From Glandiceps talaboti (lineage: Eukaryota > Hemichordata > Enteropneusta > Spengelidae): a stretch of DNA of 64,000 nucleotides. The stretch lies in the NCBI RefSeq assembly GCF_964340395.1, contig NC_135552.1, forward strand, positions 2,073,017 to 2,137,016. The letters are read 5' to 3'. Below are positions 22,831-34,396 of the stretch, one piece after another. How positions within the stretch are numbered: position 1 is the stretch's first letter; each line of letters opens with the position of its first letter. The translations under genes and the position numbers were made by a program. The notes beneath the pieces are model-generated. The model did not search any database. It worked only from the letters and a program-made list of their open reading frames with translations, and had not been told where the DNA came from.

Positions 22831-24760
22831 TCTACGCTATAGGTACGTGTACGTTACAGAATGACTGGTACAGTGATGTCAATGAATGTCTTCAACATTT
22901 GTGCAGAAGTCACCAAAGTATTAATGTAAGAATCTCTAGTTAATCGATTCATTTTTTCTTGTTCAGCACATATTCAAGTCTTTATTCAGACGTGAGGTAT
23001 ATTTGTTTACTTGATAAATGTAGTAAGAACAGTTTGAATTCTAAAGGTACTAGCATTAATATTCCATTTTATGTTAGCTCAGAAGAAAAAACAATTATAC
23101 ATTTGCATGTACCAAAATAAAATGACACTGCCAAACATGGTTTGTACTTTTGACTTCCTTTATCAGGACGTATCTGGACTTTATATGCGTATAAAGATAC
23201 TTCTGTGTGTCCCACTTGGATGTAGCACAGGGGCGGGTCAGTGTCTCAATGAAATTATATTTTCATTTACCAAAGCAATCAGTTCACGTGACACGTTTGA
23301 TTGACAGTTGTCATTGTTATATATTGTTGGATTGATAGTTATATGTTTACTCGAGTGTGCTATCTTCATAAAAATCGTCTTAAACACTTCTAAATTAAAT
23401 CCTCCTCACATAAAGAAAGAAGCGACCAAAAATTTGACTGCTCATATCGTAATTGAATCCCGAGAAATCAACTGTCTTATGAAGCTTTCAACAGTTAATA
23501 AACTAGTTGTCTTGCCATTTCTTGCCCTAATATGTGGATAATGTTGTTCCACCTATTTTAGACAGAGAGTATATCTGGCCTGAATTACATTTCCGCGCGA
23601 ATGCAAACCGAGGGAACGAACAGCACTTAGGGAAGGGGTGGGGGCTGATGAGAAAATATTTTGTACAAATTGTTTCCCAGTTCCCTCTTCCCTTCAAGCT
23701 CACAAAAAACGTTGTCGCTGATTTTCATTTGTGCAGTTATATGGCATACTTCCCGTATTCTGGAGATGTGCAAATGTATGATACACTAGTATAAAATAAC
23801 AGTGGTAATCGACTTCAGTGTTCATACATAATAAGAGATTTCTTTATAAGTGTGGGATTTGCAAGGAGAGGTTGGATCGTAATCTATATTTGGAGATACT
23901 TAGCCAACCCCATTCAATTGTGGTTTGGCGCAGGAACAGCATACCTTGATCACCCATGGGGAGTATTCTGGAATAGGGCTCAATCATTTGGTAACCTTGC
24001 CAAAATAAACCACAGGCTAGCATTGAAAGGGTTCTGGAAAATTCATTAAACGGAATAATTTTTAACCGACACAATATGCACATTATGCAAGTTTTTCGAT
24101 TTGCCAATCCCCTCTCAGCGCAACGGAGGATGTTTTTAGACATGGTATTTTTTACAAGTGTGTAAGTAATGTTTATGATAGTCCATATATGCTTTTCAAG
24201 TTACATTTTAAAGTTCCACAGATGCCGGATCGGAGAACTAGAAAGTTTACAAACCTGATGCCAGTAAATTTAATGTTTTTAAACACTGTGCCGTTCACAG
24301 ATGTACATGTATAACAACGTATAGTGGTCTTTGTTGTAGTATTTTGAATATTGACTTTAATTTATCAAATTTAATTTTCCAGATTGTCCACCTGACAATA
24401 TTGATTTTATATATTTGCCTCATAATGTATTTTAGATATAGTATTTTATTTGCCACAAACTCAAAATCATATCAACATAACAAGAGAGAAAGTACAAAAG
24501 ACAGTGGAATAAATATTACAATTAAACTGATGGATGAATACAGAGTTTATGGCTGGACCACAGAAATAGTTTGAAACAAACTAGTCAAGTTTGTGGCCCA
24601 TACTACAATTGATTAAACAAATAAAATAATCAAAGCAAAAACAAAAACAAATTTGAAATTAAAACAAAAACAAACAAAAAACAAACAAAACAAAACGCGT
24701 TCTCATCAAAAAAAAAAATATAACAACTGGCATTAAATGCAATGTAAGGTAGAAAAAGCT
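22831..24760. other. No supported gene
   Basis: Several ORFs of 65-99 codons occur on both strands (for example 23071-23304 and 23534-23794), without domain, start or splice support and with no consistent frame between them. An A-rich (AAAAACA)n patch at about 24620-24700 lies just beyond the 3' end of the minus-strand LINE and may be part of its tail region. Confidence 0.4.
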
Positions 24761-24763
24761 GAA

Positions 24764-27050
24764 TTAATTTTGTAACAAATACTGTTTTAACTGAGATTTA
24801 AAAGTAGTCCTGGATTGTATTTTTTTCAATTCTTCAGGTAAGGAGTTCCAATGTTTTGCAGCTGCATACTGAAAATTGTGTTGCGTCAAAGTAAGATTTA
24901 CTTTTGGAATGTAAAAGTTATCTCTCGTTGTATTCCGAGTGTGATACGTATTTGGTGGTGTGTTGAAATAGTCGTTAACTGTTTGCGGGAAGTGACCGGC
25001 CCTCAAATCAAAAATAAATAAAGAAGTATTAAATTTGCATTGCTGGTGGACACTTAGAATTCCTAGTTGCTGAAAAAGAGGGGAGGAGGGAGCACCAATA
25101 TTTGAAAAAGTTATAAAGCGAATAACTTTCTTTTGAAGGTGTAAGATAGGCTTGAGAAATGTATTGTATGTATTGCCCCATATCTCTATACAATATGAAA
25201 TATGGGGCAAGATCATAGAGTTATACAGCAGAAGAAGAGTAGATTTAGGTACGTAATAGCGAATTTTGGAAATTATGCCATTTATTGGAGAAATTGCTTT
25301 CCTAACTTTTTCAATGTGTGATGTCCAAAGCATATTTTGATCTAAACACACGCCAAGATAATTGGTTGACGTTACTTGTGAAATTTGTGAGCGATTGATG
25401 CCCAGACTTCCCTCCGTTTTCACCAATCTTTGCGAAGTCTTAATAATCATGAAATTCGTTTTTTCTACATTGATAGTGAGCCTATTGGCGTCGCACCAGT
25501 GACAGACTTTCCTGAAGTCGAAATGGAGTTGATCAAGCTGAATTATATTTGAGGGATTGTTGATAAATTGAAACAAGTTTGTGTCGTCGGCAAATAATCG
25601 AAATTCAAATGCATCAGTAGCGTTCACAATATCATTGATGTAAATCAGAAAGAGAAGGGGCCTAAAATTGAGCCTTGTGGTACTCCACATTGTATTTCGC
25701 TATATGGCGAGGTAACATTATTTATACAGACACACTGCTTACGCTGGGAGAGATAACTTTTAAACCAAAGTAAAGGCAAGCCTCTGACACTGTAGAAGAA
25801 TACTATGGTCTATTGTGTCAAAGGCTTTCCGCAAATCAATGAATATACCACATGTCAGATATCCATTGTCCAGCTTATTAGCAATACCAGTGATCAGGTC
25901 AACCAGGGCAAGCTTAGTACTGTGTTTTTTCCTGAAACCAAACTGAGTTTTAATGAGGATGTTGTATTTTTCAAAATATATAACAAGTTGATGATTGACA
26001 ATAGATTCAAACACTTTACTGATTACGGGCAAAATTGAAATGGGGCGATAATTGCCAACATCGCATGGCGAACCTTTTTTATAAATAGGTATTACCTTGG
26101 CAATCTTAAGTAGGCTTGGAAAAATACCATTGTTGAGAGAACAGTTAATTATATGTGTGAGAGGGCATGCAATAATGTGAGCAGCGTGTATAACTAAGAG
26201 GGGATTAATTGTGTCCTGACCGATAGCTTTGCGGGGATCAAGCTTGAATATTTCTCCAAGGACGTCTTCTTCAGACACGGGGTGAAAGAAAAAGGAGTTG
26301 AGGTAGTTCCCATCCAGGTATTGTCTAAAGTCTTTGTTGCTTGTAATCTTTTGAGCAAGATTGGGCCCAATACCAGTGAAATAATTATTGAATTCTTGAG
26401 TAATATCTCTTGTATCTGTTAAGCATGTGTTTCCAGGGTTGTTTGTAGTTAATTTATCGGGAGAACATTTGGTATGTGTTTTGTTCAACATCTCTTTAAT
26501 AATAAGCCAAGTTTTGTTGGTGTTGCCAGAGGCATTTGAAATTTTATTGGTGTAGTAGTTTTTCTTAGCCAACCTAAGGAGCTTCGTCAATGTATTCCTG
26601 TACCTAGTATACATATTTTTAATTTGGTTATTCCTTGGGTGATTTTTCATTTTCGAGAAAAGTTTATGTTTTGTATGTATGTATGTATGTATGGATGTAA
26701 ATAAGCCCTTTGTGATCCAGGGTCTTTTAATTGACTTTTGTGTTCTTGTAAATGTTTTTATTCGAAGATGTCTTCTGATAACAGTATGAAATAAATCATT
26801 AAAAATATTGTATGCTTCAGACGGATCTTCGCACATGTGGACTGGTTGCCAGGATACATTGCTTAGGTCAGCTAAGAAGGCCTCTTTGTTGTAATTCCAG
26901 AAATCGTAGGTGTGTGTTTTGGTACTGTTTTCAAAAACGTGATGCACACTTTTAATAATGCCGAAAATTGGATAGTGGTCTGAAATGTCTGTTTCAATTG
27001 TACCGGACTCAATAAAGTGGTCAGTAATATTTGTGAGGTGTTAGTAACTC
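24764..27050 (-). pseudogene. LINE reverse transcriptase (ORF2 remainder), two frameshifts
   Basis: Starting in the DHYPIFG frame, this encodes the EN-RT linker and RT motifs: ARKAIGQDTI-like DPRKAIGQD, KVIPIYKKGSPCDVGNYRPI, SILPVISKVFE, QFGFRKKHST and FIDLRKAFDTIDH (first catalytic Asp). Frame is lost near 25785, where several residues of the conserved block are missing, and again near 25662 inside GSILGP/LLFLIYIND, apparently by loss of one C from a C run. The last block has FRLFADDTNLF (catalytic DD), LTINVEKTNFM, YLGVCLDQNMLW, and a C-terminal region ending at 24764. Clear homology, clearly dead. Confidence 0.9.
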
Positions 27051-27864
27051 TGGTAGGGGTGTTAATTAATTGTGTCATATTGTATGTATTCAGGAGAGTA
27101 TTGTAATGAGTAACGGGTGGGCTATCTAAAGATGTGTCAATATTCATATCGCCAAGGAGAATACAATCACGCCCGTTCACTGACACCTGATCAAGGCATG
27201 CTTCTAAACTGTCAATGAATTCATTAAAAGGTGTGTTGGGTCTTCTGTAGATAACGCCTATAACAATCTTTTTGTTGTTGATCATAGTTTCCCCAAAGAT
27301 GGATTCGCAGTGATTAATTTTACATGTGTTAATGCGAGAGAAGGACAACGAGTTGTGAAAATACAGAGCGACTCCACCACCTTGTGAGGCTTCACGATTA
27401 CAAGTAACGAAAGTATAGGAAGTCAAATCATAAAGACAGCAATTTGAATCGGGATGTAACCATGTTTCCGTTAGAGCTATAAAAAGAAAATTTTGATCTA
27501 ACATGCTTAGAAAGTTAACAAAGCTATCAAAGTTTTTTGTAAGGGATCTAACATTGCAATGTAGGAAAGAACATGAACTGTTTAAAAGATTTCTATCAGA
27601 ATTGAACTGGTTGACGGTGCAAGACTTACAGCTGTATTTGACTATGACTTCTTCGTTCATCATGAAATGACTGACATACTTAGAGAATAAGTAATCGAAA
27701 AATGTGTTTTTAATGTGCATTAAGTTAGTTTTGTTTGTTTGATATGCTTGTGTGTTTTGTATTCTTGAATTTTTCATTTTTAGGAGCCTGTAAATGGGAC
27801 TTGCCGGCCTTCCGTGAAATAAATAAATAAACTGTATGTCAACGAGTTGAGTAATTGGTAACAA
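27035..27864 (-). pseudogene. LINE APE endonuclease (5' part of ORF2)
   Basis: The frame contains, in order, FLHCNVRSLTKNFDSF (the N-R-S-L start typical of LINE endonucleases), FIALTETWLHPDS (catalytic E in TETWL), GGGVALYFHNSL, GVIYRRPNTPF, and ILLGDMNID (catalytic D and N). It loses frame near 27035. The terminal motif ISDHYPIFG lies in the next frame and completes the catalytic H. The enzyme nicks target DNA to prime reverse transcription. The first about 75 residues include FHGRPASPIYRLLK and look like untranslated leader rather than protein. Confidence 0.85.
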
Positions 27865-28339
27865 AATACAACACCTTATTATTCCAAGACAATAGCCCCC
27901 GTCACCACGTCCTGGTTTTCACATAATTTTATACATTACACTTTCATTCAAACGGGGGTCGACACATACATTCATAATTCATCAACAATACCGGTGCTTA
28001 TCCGTCATTGCACGCATTTAGCGAGGAACGCTAGTCTATACCTTCATTACACAGTGTTCACCCCTGTGCACGTTACATAAGTTTGTATTCCTGTAAAATA
28101 AAAGAATGTGGAGAAATCAACTCCGGACTTTTGATTGGTTGTTTGTCAAATGTAACACGTGTACTCCCTGTCAAGTGATTGACCAATTTGAAACAAACAA
28201 CACCTAACTAGTCTTACAAACACAATAGTTTTCCCTGCCACCACCTTTAAAGTGCACCTGGAGGGGTAGAGGAAAATTTTGATCCTCTAGGTCTGATTGG
28301 TTCATGGTTCTCAACAGGAATCTAACATCTTGGGTTGGG
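27865..28339. other. Non-coding; 5' flank of LINE and upstream region of the 28404 ORF
   Basis: Unique sequence holding CCAAT-type boxes in both orientations (GATTGGTT near 28132 and 28296; GACCAATTT near 28180). No LTR-like direct repeat or exon was seen. Confidence 0.4.
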
Positions 28340-28348
28340 TATATAAAT
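28340..28348 (+). promoter_or_regulatory. TATA box upstream of the 28404 ORF
   Basis: TATATAAAT lies 64 bp before the ATG, leaving room for a start site about 30 bp downstream and a short leader. A GATTGGTT (inverted CCAAT) about 45 bp further upstream completes a classical compact pol II promoter. Confidence 0.5.
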
Positions 28349-28403
28349 GACGCGTGATACATTTTCAAACTGTCTTTGCGACTCCAGCAAACGATAAACA
28401 AAG

Positions 28404-28991
28404 ATGGATACTGGTATTGTGCTGCTCACCCTGGTCTATGTCGTCATAGTATATGTCCGAAGCCTTGTACTGCTGAGAGTGGATGATAGAAGAATATTCC
28501 GATGTTTGGTATGGGTCCTGGATGCTGTATGCTGTCTACTTCGCTCACTGGTCGAAAAGAGGAAGTTGGAAGGAAAAATTGCAATGTGTATCACCGTATG
28601 GATGCTGTGTTTGCTTCAGATGTTTGTTCGCTGTACAATAGAGACTGTTCGAGAATGGAAGTCAATGGTTTGCGTATTGGTTCGTCAATTTATCATGGTT
28701 TGGTCCCTGCGAGAACGTCGAAGGATGGTATATGAGATAAGTCGGTTTGCTATGTTTGTTCTTTCTGCTGCATTTGGGCCCGTTGTATGGGAATGGGGGC
28801 CATGGTGGCAATTTCGGCGCGGTACCTTTTTTGGCGGGAAGGTGGCGGCCCGGGTTGACAGGTTAGGATTTAGACGGTTTTGTCAGGAGGAAAGTTTGTC
28901 ATTGGTTGTTCAAGTGGCACAGACTGTAATATTCCCCATTTTCGAAAACATTAAGAACGCAAAATACATATCAAAATTTATCTACGAATAA
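28404..28991 (+). CDS. Unrecognised 195-codon ORF with hydrophobic segments
   Basis: ATG (context AAAGATGG) opens 195 codons. The first 25 residues (MDTGIVLLTLVYVVIVYVRS) would act as a signal anchor. Further hydrophobic stretches lie at about 33-48, 60-75 and 115-130, separated by Arg-rich pieces, and the middle and end hold WEWGPWWQFRRG. It is placed behind a TATA box and inverted CCAAT box. A second frame is also open over 28502-28735, with a protein-like composition, so the true frame is uncertain. No family is recognised, no polyA signal was assigned, and the ORF has many Val/Arg/Leu codons that could arise by chance. A small membrane protein or a chance ORF are both possible. Confidence 0.3.
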   Translation: MDTGIVLLTLVYVVIVYVRSLVLLRVDDRRIFRCLVWVLDAVCCLLRSLVEKRKLEGKIAMCITVWMLCLLQMFVRCTIETVREWKSMVCVLVRQFIMVWSLRERRRMVYEISRFAMFVLSAAFGPVVWEWGPWWQFRRGTFFGGKVAARVDRLGFRRFCQEESLSLVVQVAQTVIFPIFENIKNAKYISKFIYE

Positions 28992-29234
28992 AAAATACAA
29001 ATCAAAATTTATCGGCAAACAAATTTGAATAGATACGTCATACATAGTCATGTACACAAAGTTGTTCTCGGGTACCCAGATTCCTATAAATTCAGCCACC
29101 TCCGGTATACACATTTCTTTCACAACCGAAACAATTGTATTTTGCCATGTTCAAATGAAAAATCATTGATGTTTATATTAGACTATTTACGAAACACAAA
29201 CTTGAAAACCATAATTGCCTATAACCACAGAAAA

Positions 29235-29470
29235 CCACTTCTATTTAGGGTCCCATACTAAAGTTACCCCAAAACTAGTAAACCAAATGTAAACTTAAAA
29301 TAGGTTGTTCCTAGAAATACAGACTGCCACTTCTAATTAGGGTTCCCATTCTAAAATTAACAACTTTCGCAAAAACTAGTTAACTAAATGTAAACTTAAA
29401 ATAGATTGTTTCTAGAAATACTGACTGTGCCACTTCTAATTAGGGTTAAAGTTTTCGCAAAATCTAGTTA
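29235..29470. repeat. About 93-102-bp tandem repeat, 2.5 copies
   Basis: CCACTTCTAATTAGGGTT recurs at 29235, 29328 and 29430, with CTAGTTAACTAAATGTAAAC and TTTCTAGAAATAC blocks between. Confidence 0.85.
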
Positions 29471-29806
29471 GTTAGTTTTTTTTCAAGAAATACAAAGTTG
29501 AATCGAAATATTTCTTTCATTAAAATGCTAATCATACAAAATTAAAACCCGTGTATTTTGCTCTGCAGCGCATATTTTTTTCATTCATGTTACAAATTTA
29601 AGAGTTATTTCCGTAAAGACATTCTTCTTTGAAGATGATGATGAAAAAGATAAGTTTGTTTACAATATTACAAATATAGCTAATAACCACATAACAACCA
29701 ACAATGTGAACCAAATTTATTTTTCGTTTTGTGATGGTCAGAACATTCATAAATTACAATACAAAATAATGTCACCGCTTCAAAACCAAATTAAGGCTTA
29801 TGATCT
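29471..29806. other. Non-coding spacer before the octamer array
   Basis: AT-rich unique sequence with no supported feature. Confidence 0.4.
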
Positions 29807-32705
29807 CATCTTTTTGGTCAAAGATCTATCATTAGATTAAGATGCATTCTGGATGTGTTTATCTCATCAGTGATATGCAAATTAGGGCTAAAAAGACTCA
29901 AACTAAAAGAAAGTCTATAACAAGATGATCCAATCAGTAATATGCAAATTAGTGCCTAATAATATGTCTTTTTGGTCAAAATTCTATCATTAGATTAAGA
30001 TGTAATTTTGATGTGTTTATCTCATTAGTGATATGCAAATTAGGGCTACAAAGACTAAAACTAAGTCTATATTTACAAAAAGTCTATAACAAGATGATCT
30101 AATCAGTAATATGCAAATTAGTGCCTAATAATGTGTCTTTTTGATCAAAAATCTATCATTAGATTAAGATGTATTCTGGATGTGTTTATCTCATCAGTGA
30201 TATGCAAATTAGGGCTAAGAAGGCTAAAAATAAAAGAAAGTCTATAACAAGATGATCCAATCAGTAATATGCAAATTAGTGCCTAATAATATGTCTTTTT
30301 GGTCAAAATTCTATCATTAGATTCAGATGTATTCTTGATGTGTTTATCTCATCACTTATATGCAAATTAGGGCTAAAAAGACTAAAACTAAAAGTCTATA
30401 TTTACAAAAAGTCTATAACAAGATGATCCAATCAGTAATATGCAAATTAGTGCCTAATAATATGTCTTTTTGGTCAAAAGTCTATCATTAGATTAAGATG
30501 TATTCTTGATGTGTTTATCTCATCACTGATATGCAAATTAGGGCTAAAAAGACTAAAAATAAAATAGTCTATAACAAGATCATCCAATCAGTAATATGCA
30601 AATTAGTGCCTAATAATGTGTCTTTTTGGTCAAAAGTCTATCATTAGATTAAGATGTACTCTTGATGTGTTTATCTCATCACTGATATGCAAATTAGGGC
30701 TAAAAAGACTCAAACTAAAAGAAAGTCTATAACAAGATGATCCAATCAGTAATATGCAAATTAGTGCCTAATAATATGTCTTTTTGGTCAAAATTCTATC
30801 ATTAGATTAAGATGTATTCTTGATGTGTTTATCTCATTAGTGACATGCAAATTAGGGCTAAAAAGACTAAAACTAAGTCTATATTTACAAAGTCTATAAC
30901 AAGATGATCCAATCAGTAATATGCAAATTAGTGCCTAATAACGTGTCTTTTTGGTCAAAAGTCTATCATTAGATTAAGATGTATTCTTGATGTGTTTATC
31001 TCATCACTGATATGCAAATTAGGGCTAAAAAGACTCAAACTAAAAGAAAGTCTATAACAAGATGATCCAATCAGTAATATGCAAATTAGTGCCTAATAAT
31101 ATGTCTTTTTGGTCAAAATTCTATCATTAGATTAAGATGTAATTTTGATGTGTTTATCTCATTAGTGATATGCAAATTAGGGCTAAAAAGACTCAAACTA
31201 AAAGAAAGTCATCAACAACATGATCCAATCAGTAATATGCAAATTAGTGCCTAATAATATGTCTTTTTGGTCAAAATTCTATCATTAGATTAAGATGTAA
31301 TTTTGATGTGTTTATCTCATTAGTGATATGCAAATTAGGGCTAAAAATACTAAAACTAAAAGTCTATATTTATAAAGTCTATAACAAGATGATCCAATCA
31401 GTAATATGCAAATTAGTGCCTAATAACGTGTCTTTTTGGTCAAAAGTCTATCATTAGATTAAGATGTAATCTTGATGTGTTTATCTCATCAGTGATATGC
31501 AAATTAGGGCTAAAAAGACTCAAACTAAAAGAAAGTCTATAACAAGATGATCCAATCAGTAATATGCAAATTAGTGCCTAATAATATGTCTTTTTGGTCA
31601 AAATTCTATCATTAGATTAAGATGTAATTTTGATGTGTTTATCTCATTAGTGATATGCAAATTAGGGCTAAAAAGACTAAAACTAAAAGTCTATATTTAT
31701 AAAGTCTATAACAAGATGATCCAATCAGTAATATGCAAATTAGTGCCTAATAACGTGTCTTTTTGGTCAAAAGTCTATCATTAGATTAAGATGTAATCTT
31801 GATGTGTTTATCTCATCACTGATATGCAAATTAGGGCTAAAAAGACTCAAACTAAAAGAAAGTCTATAACAAGATGATCCAATCAGTAATATGCAAATTA
31901 GTGTCTAATAATGTGTCTTTTTGGTCAAAAGTCTATCGTTAGATTAAGACGTACTCTTGATGTGTTTATCTCATCAGTGATATGCAAATTAGGGCTAAAA
32001 AGACTCAAACTAAAAGAAAGTCTATAACAAGATGATCCAATCAGTAATATGCAAATTAGTGCCTAATAATATGTCTTTTTGGTCAAAATTCTATCATTAG
32101 ATTAAGATGTAATTTTGATGTGTTTATCTCATTAGTGATATGCAAATTAGGGCTAAAAAGACTAAAACTAAAAGTCTATATTTATAAAGTCTATAACAAG
32201 ATGATCCAATCAGTAATATGCAAATTAGTGCCTAATAACGTGTCTTTTTGGTCAAAAGTCTATCATTAGATTTAGATGTATTCTTAATACCATGATCTCA
32301 TCGGTGATATGCAAATTAGGGCTAAAAAGCCTCAAACTAAAGGTCTTTATTTAAAAAAGTCTATAATAAGATGATCCAATCAGTAATATGCAAATTAGTG
32401 CCTAAAAATGTGTCTTTATGGTAAAAAATCTATCATTAGTTTAAGATGTATTCTTGATGTGTTTATCTCATCAGTGATATGCAAATTAGGGCTATAAAGA
32501 CTAAAACTAAGTCTATATTTACAAAAGGTCTATAACACGATCCAATCAGTGATATGTAAATTATGATCTAAAAATGTCTTTTTGGTTGTCTATAATTAGA
32601 TTAAGATGTATTCTTGATATGATAATTTCATCAGTGATATGCAAATTAGGGCTAAAAAGACTACAACTAAAAATCTGTAATTACAAAAAGTCTATAACAT
32701 GATGA
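29807..32705. repeat. 2.9-kb tandem array, 18 units, two POU octamers per unit
   Basis: Units of about 158-171 bp. Each holds ATATGCAAATTAGGGCTAAA and, about 80 bp on, AATATGCAAATTAGTGCCTA, both containing the exact octamer ATGCAAAT. Between them are TCTATAACAAGATGATCC, GTCTTTTTGGTCAAAA and GATGTGTTTATCTCATCA. Longer units have an extra TCTATATTTACAAA block and tend to alternate with shorter ones, giving a partial dimeric order. The last units (32260 on) are more diverged. Degenerate relatives occur at 52635-53375. No ORF. Confidence 0.97.
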
Positions 32706-33315
32706 TCCCCGAGCACTGAGCAAGGACCATTAGTTTTTCACCATTAGAGTAGTTTTTGTTACATGGGAGGAGTTTTAAAAAAAAGTTTTTATAAGAGAAC
32801 TACCGTCTCCCTCATTAACCTCTGTAAAAAATAAATAAAATAAAAGCTGTAAAAATATAACTGGTGTAAACCAAAATGCCCCTGTAGGTTGCAATTGGTT
32901 TTGCTAAATTAAAACTGAATCATAAAAGTTTGATTCAATATTTATCAATTGAAATTTTGAACAAAAATATTATGGTTTACCACACTTGTGTTTCTCTCTC
33001 AATCAGAGATCACAATGTTTAGAAAAGGGAATAGAATTCATCCAGCAAAAGCACTTTTAGTCCCCCAAAGTGAGTGACTATTACAATGGGCTCAGACTTC
33101 CAATATCTGATTTCTTTCAAAACTGGCACAAAGGTGACATGTCATTCGGAAAATATGCCATATTTGTCATCAAAAATCAATATTTTCTGCATAATTAATC
33201 ATAAAACAAGCTTTATTTTGAAACCTGGCCTTGAGCTCCCATGGACTATACGGGGAAGGTCTGCTGTAAAGTCTGTATGCATATGTCATAAGGTACATGT
33301 ACATGTATGATATAG
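32706..33315. other. Non-coding
   Basis: No supported gene. The 3' edge of the octamer array gives way to AT-rich unique sequence and a TACATGTACATGTATG tract near 33296. Confidence 0.4.
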
Positions 33316-34396
33316 GGTATATACTTTTCTAGGCGAGAAGATTTTGGATAACCCTGCCCATCTAGACTGGTTGATTTTATTTTAATTGTAGTTCAAAATA
33401 TTGATATATTTTTCAAAATAATTCTTACAATTGCTAAAAGTAAGATTTCAAAAAATTAATTATTTTTGATCAGTTTTTAGGTATTACATCATATGAACTA
33501 CCGTCTGCATGTATTATAGACCTGTATAGTATGTATTTTGAGTGATACAGTTGGTATAAGAAAGAGTCAGACCATTTTTAGGGTGTGTAGTATGACAACA
33601 GTTTGGTTTTTGGGGGTTTCAACATAGCCTCCCTATGTCATTTCACAAAGAGTTGCCCACCTCATCCTGGGATATATGGTCATGTGAACAAAATTAATGA
33701 AAGTGGTTTATTTTGCCAATACTAGTTCAAAGAAGCACACTTTAGATAAATGTTCTTTGCCGGCCCTACTATTAAATTCTATCTTAATAACAATAATGAT
33801 AATAATAATAATAATAATAACTTTAGGGTAATAATAATAACATATAATAAATAATCACTAATAAGTAATAAGTACTAATATAATAAATACTAATGTATGA
33901 TAAATACTAATATATAATAAATACTAATATATAGTAAATAAGCACATTAGGCACCAATGACTGTTAATTTCTAATTCTCCTTTCATAATTAATTGCACTT
34001 AAAGTTGAAATAGTATTGGCATTATGGATTACTCTCATTAAACATGTTCATATGACAGGACAACTCTGTGTGAAATGATACTAGGAGGCTTTGCTAAGAT
34101 TACCAAGCCCTTACTGTTGTCATACTACATACCCAAAAATGGAGACACTTTCTAATACCAACTTTATAGCACAAAATAGATACTCTACAGATCTATGATA
34201 GATACAGGCGGCAGTTTGTACGATGAAATAGCTAAAAACTGACCAAATTAATTGTCTTTTGGAAAATGAAATCTCACTTTTAAGAATTGTAATAATGTTT
34301 TGAAATTTATAGATTTATTCTAAGCTGCAACTGAAGCAAAATCTATCAGTCCAGCTGAGCAGGGTTTTCCAAAGTTTTCCAGCCCAGAAAAGTATA
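33316..34396. mobile_element. 1.08-kb palindromic element, arms about 360 bp
   Basis: The left arm (from ATACTTTTCTAGGCGAGAAG near 33320 to about 33690) is inverted in the right arm (about 34040 to AGAAAAGTAT near 34396). Shared blocks include TTTTGGA(T/A)AACCCTGC, GATCAGTTTTTAG / CTAAAAACTGACC and AGTATGACAACAG / CTGTTGTCATACT. Arm identity is moderate. The centre (33690-34040) is an (AAT)n-rich AT tract. No ORF. It has the layout of a non-autonomous foldback DNA transposon. No target duplication was identified. Confidence 0.75.

Larger units (their letters stand above)
24764..27864 (-). mobile_element. Non-LTR retrotransposon, Jockey/CR1/L2 type, frameshifted
   Basis: One element in three reading-frame blocks on the minus strand: an APE-type endonuclease (27864 to about 27035), the reverse transcriptase N-half (about 27050 to 25760) and C-half (25690 to 24764). 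Domain order EN-RT, the FADD catalytic box and a short C-terminal region without a visible RNase H fit the Jockey/CR1/L2 group. There is no upstream ORF1 in the window, so the copy is 5'-truncated or its ORF1 is lost. Three breaks make it inactive. Confidence 0.9.

Noticed and set aside
23071-24574. Series of 65-99-codon ORFs on both strands
   Set aside because: No domain, no start or splice support and no frame continuity; I could not link them to any family.
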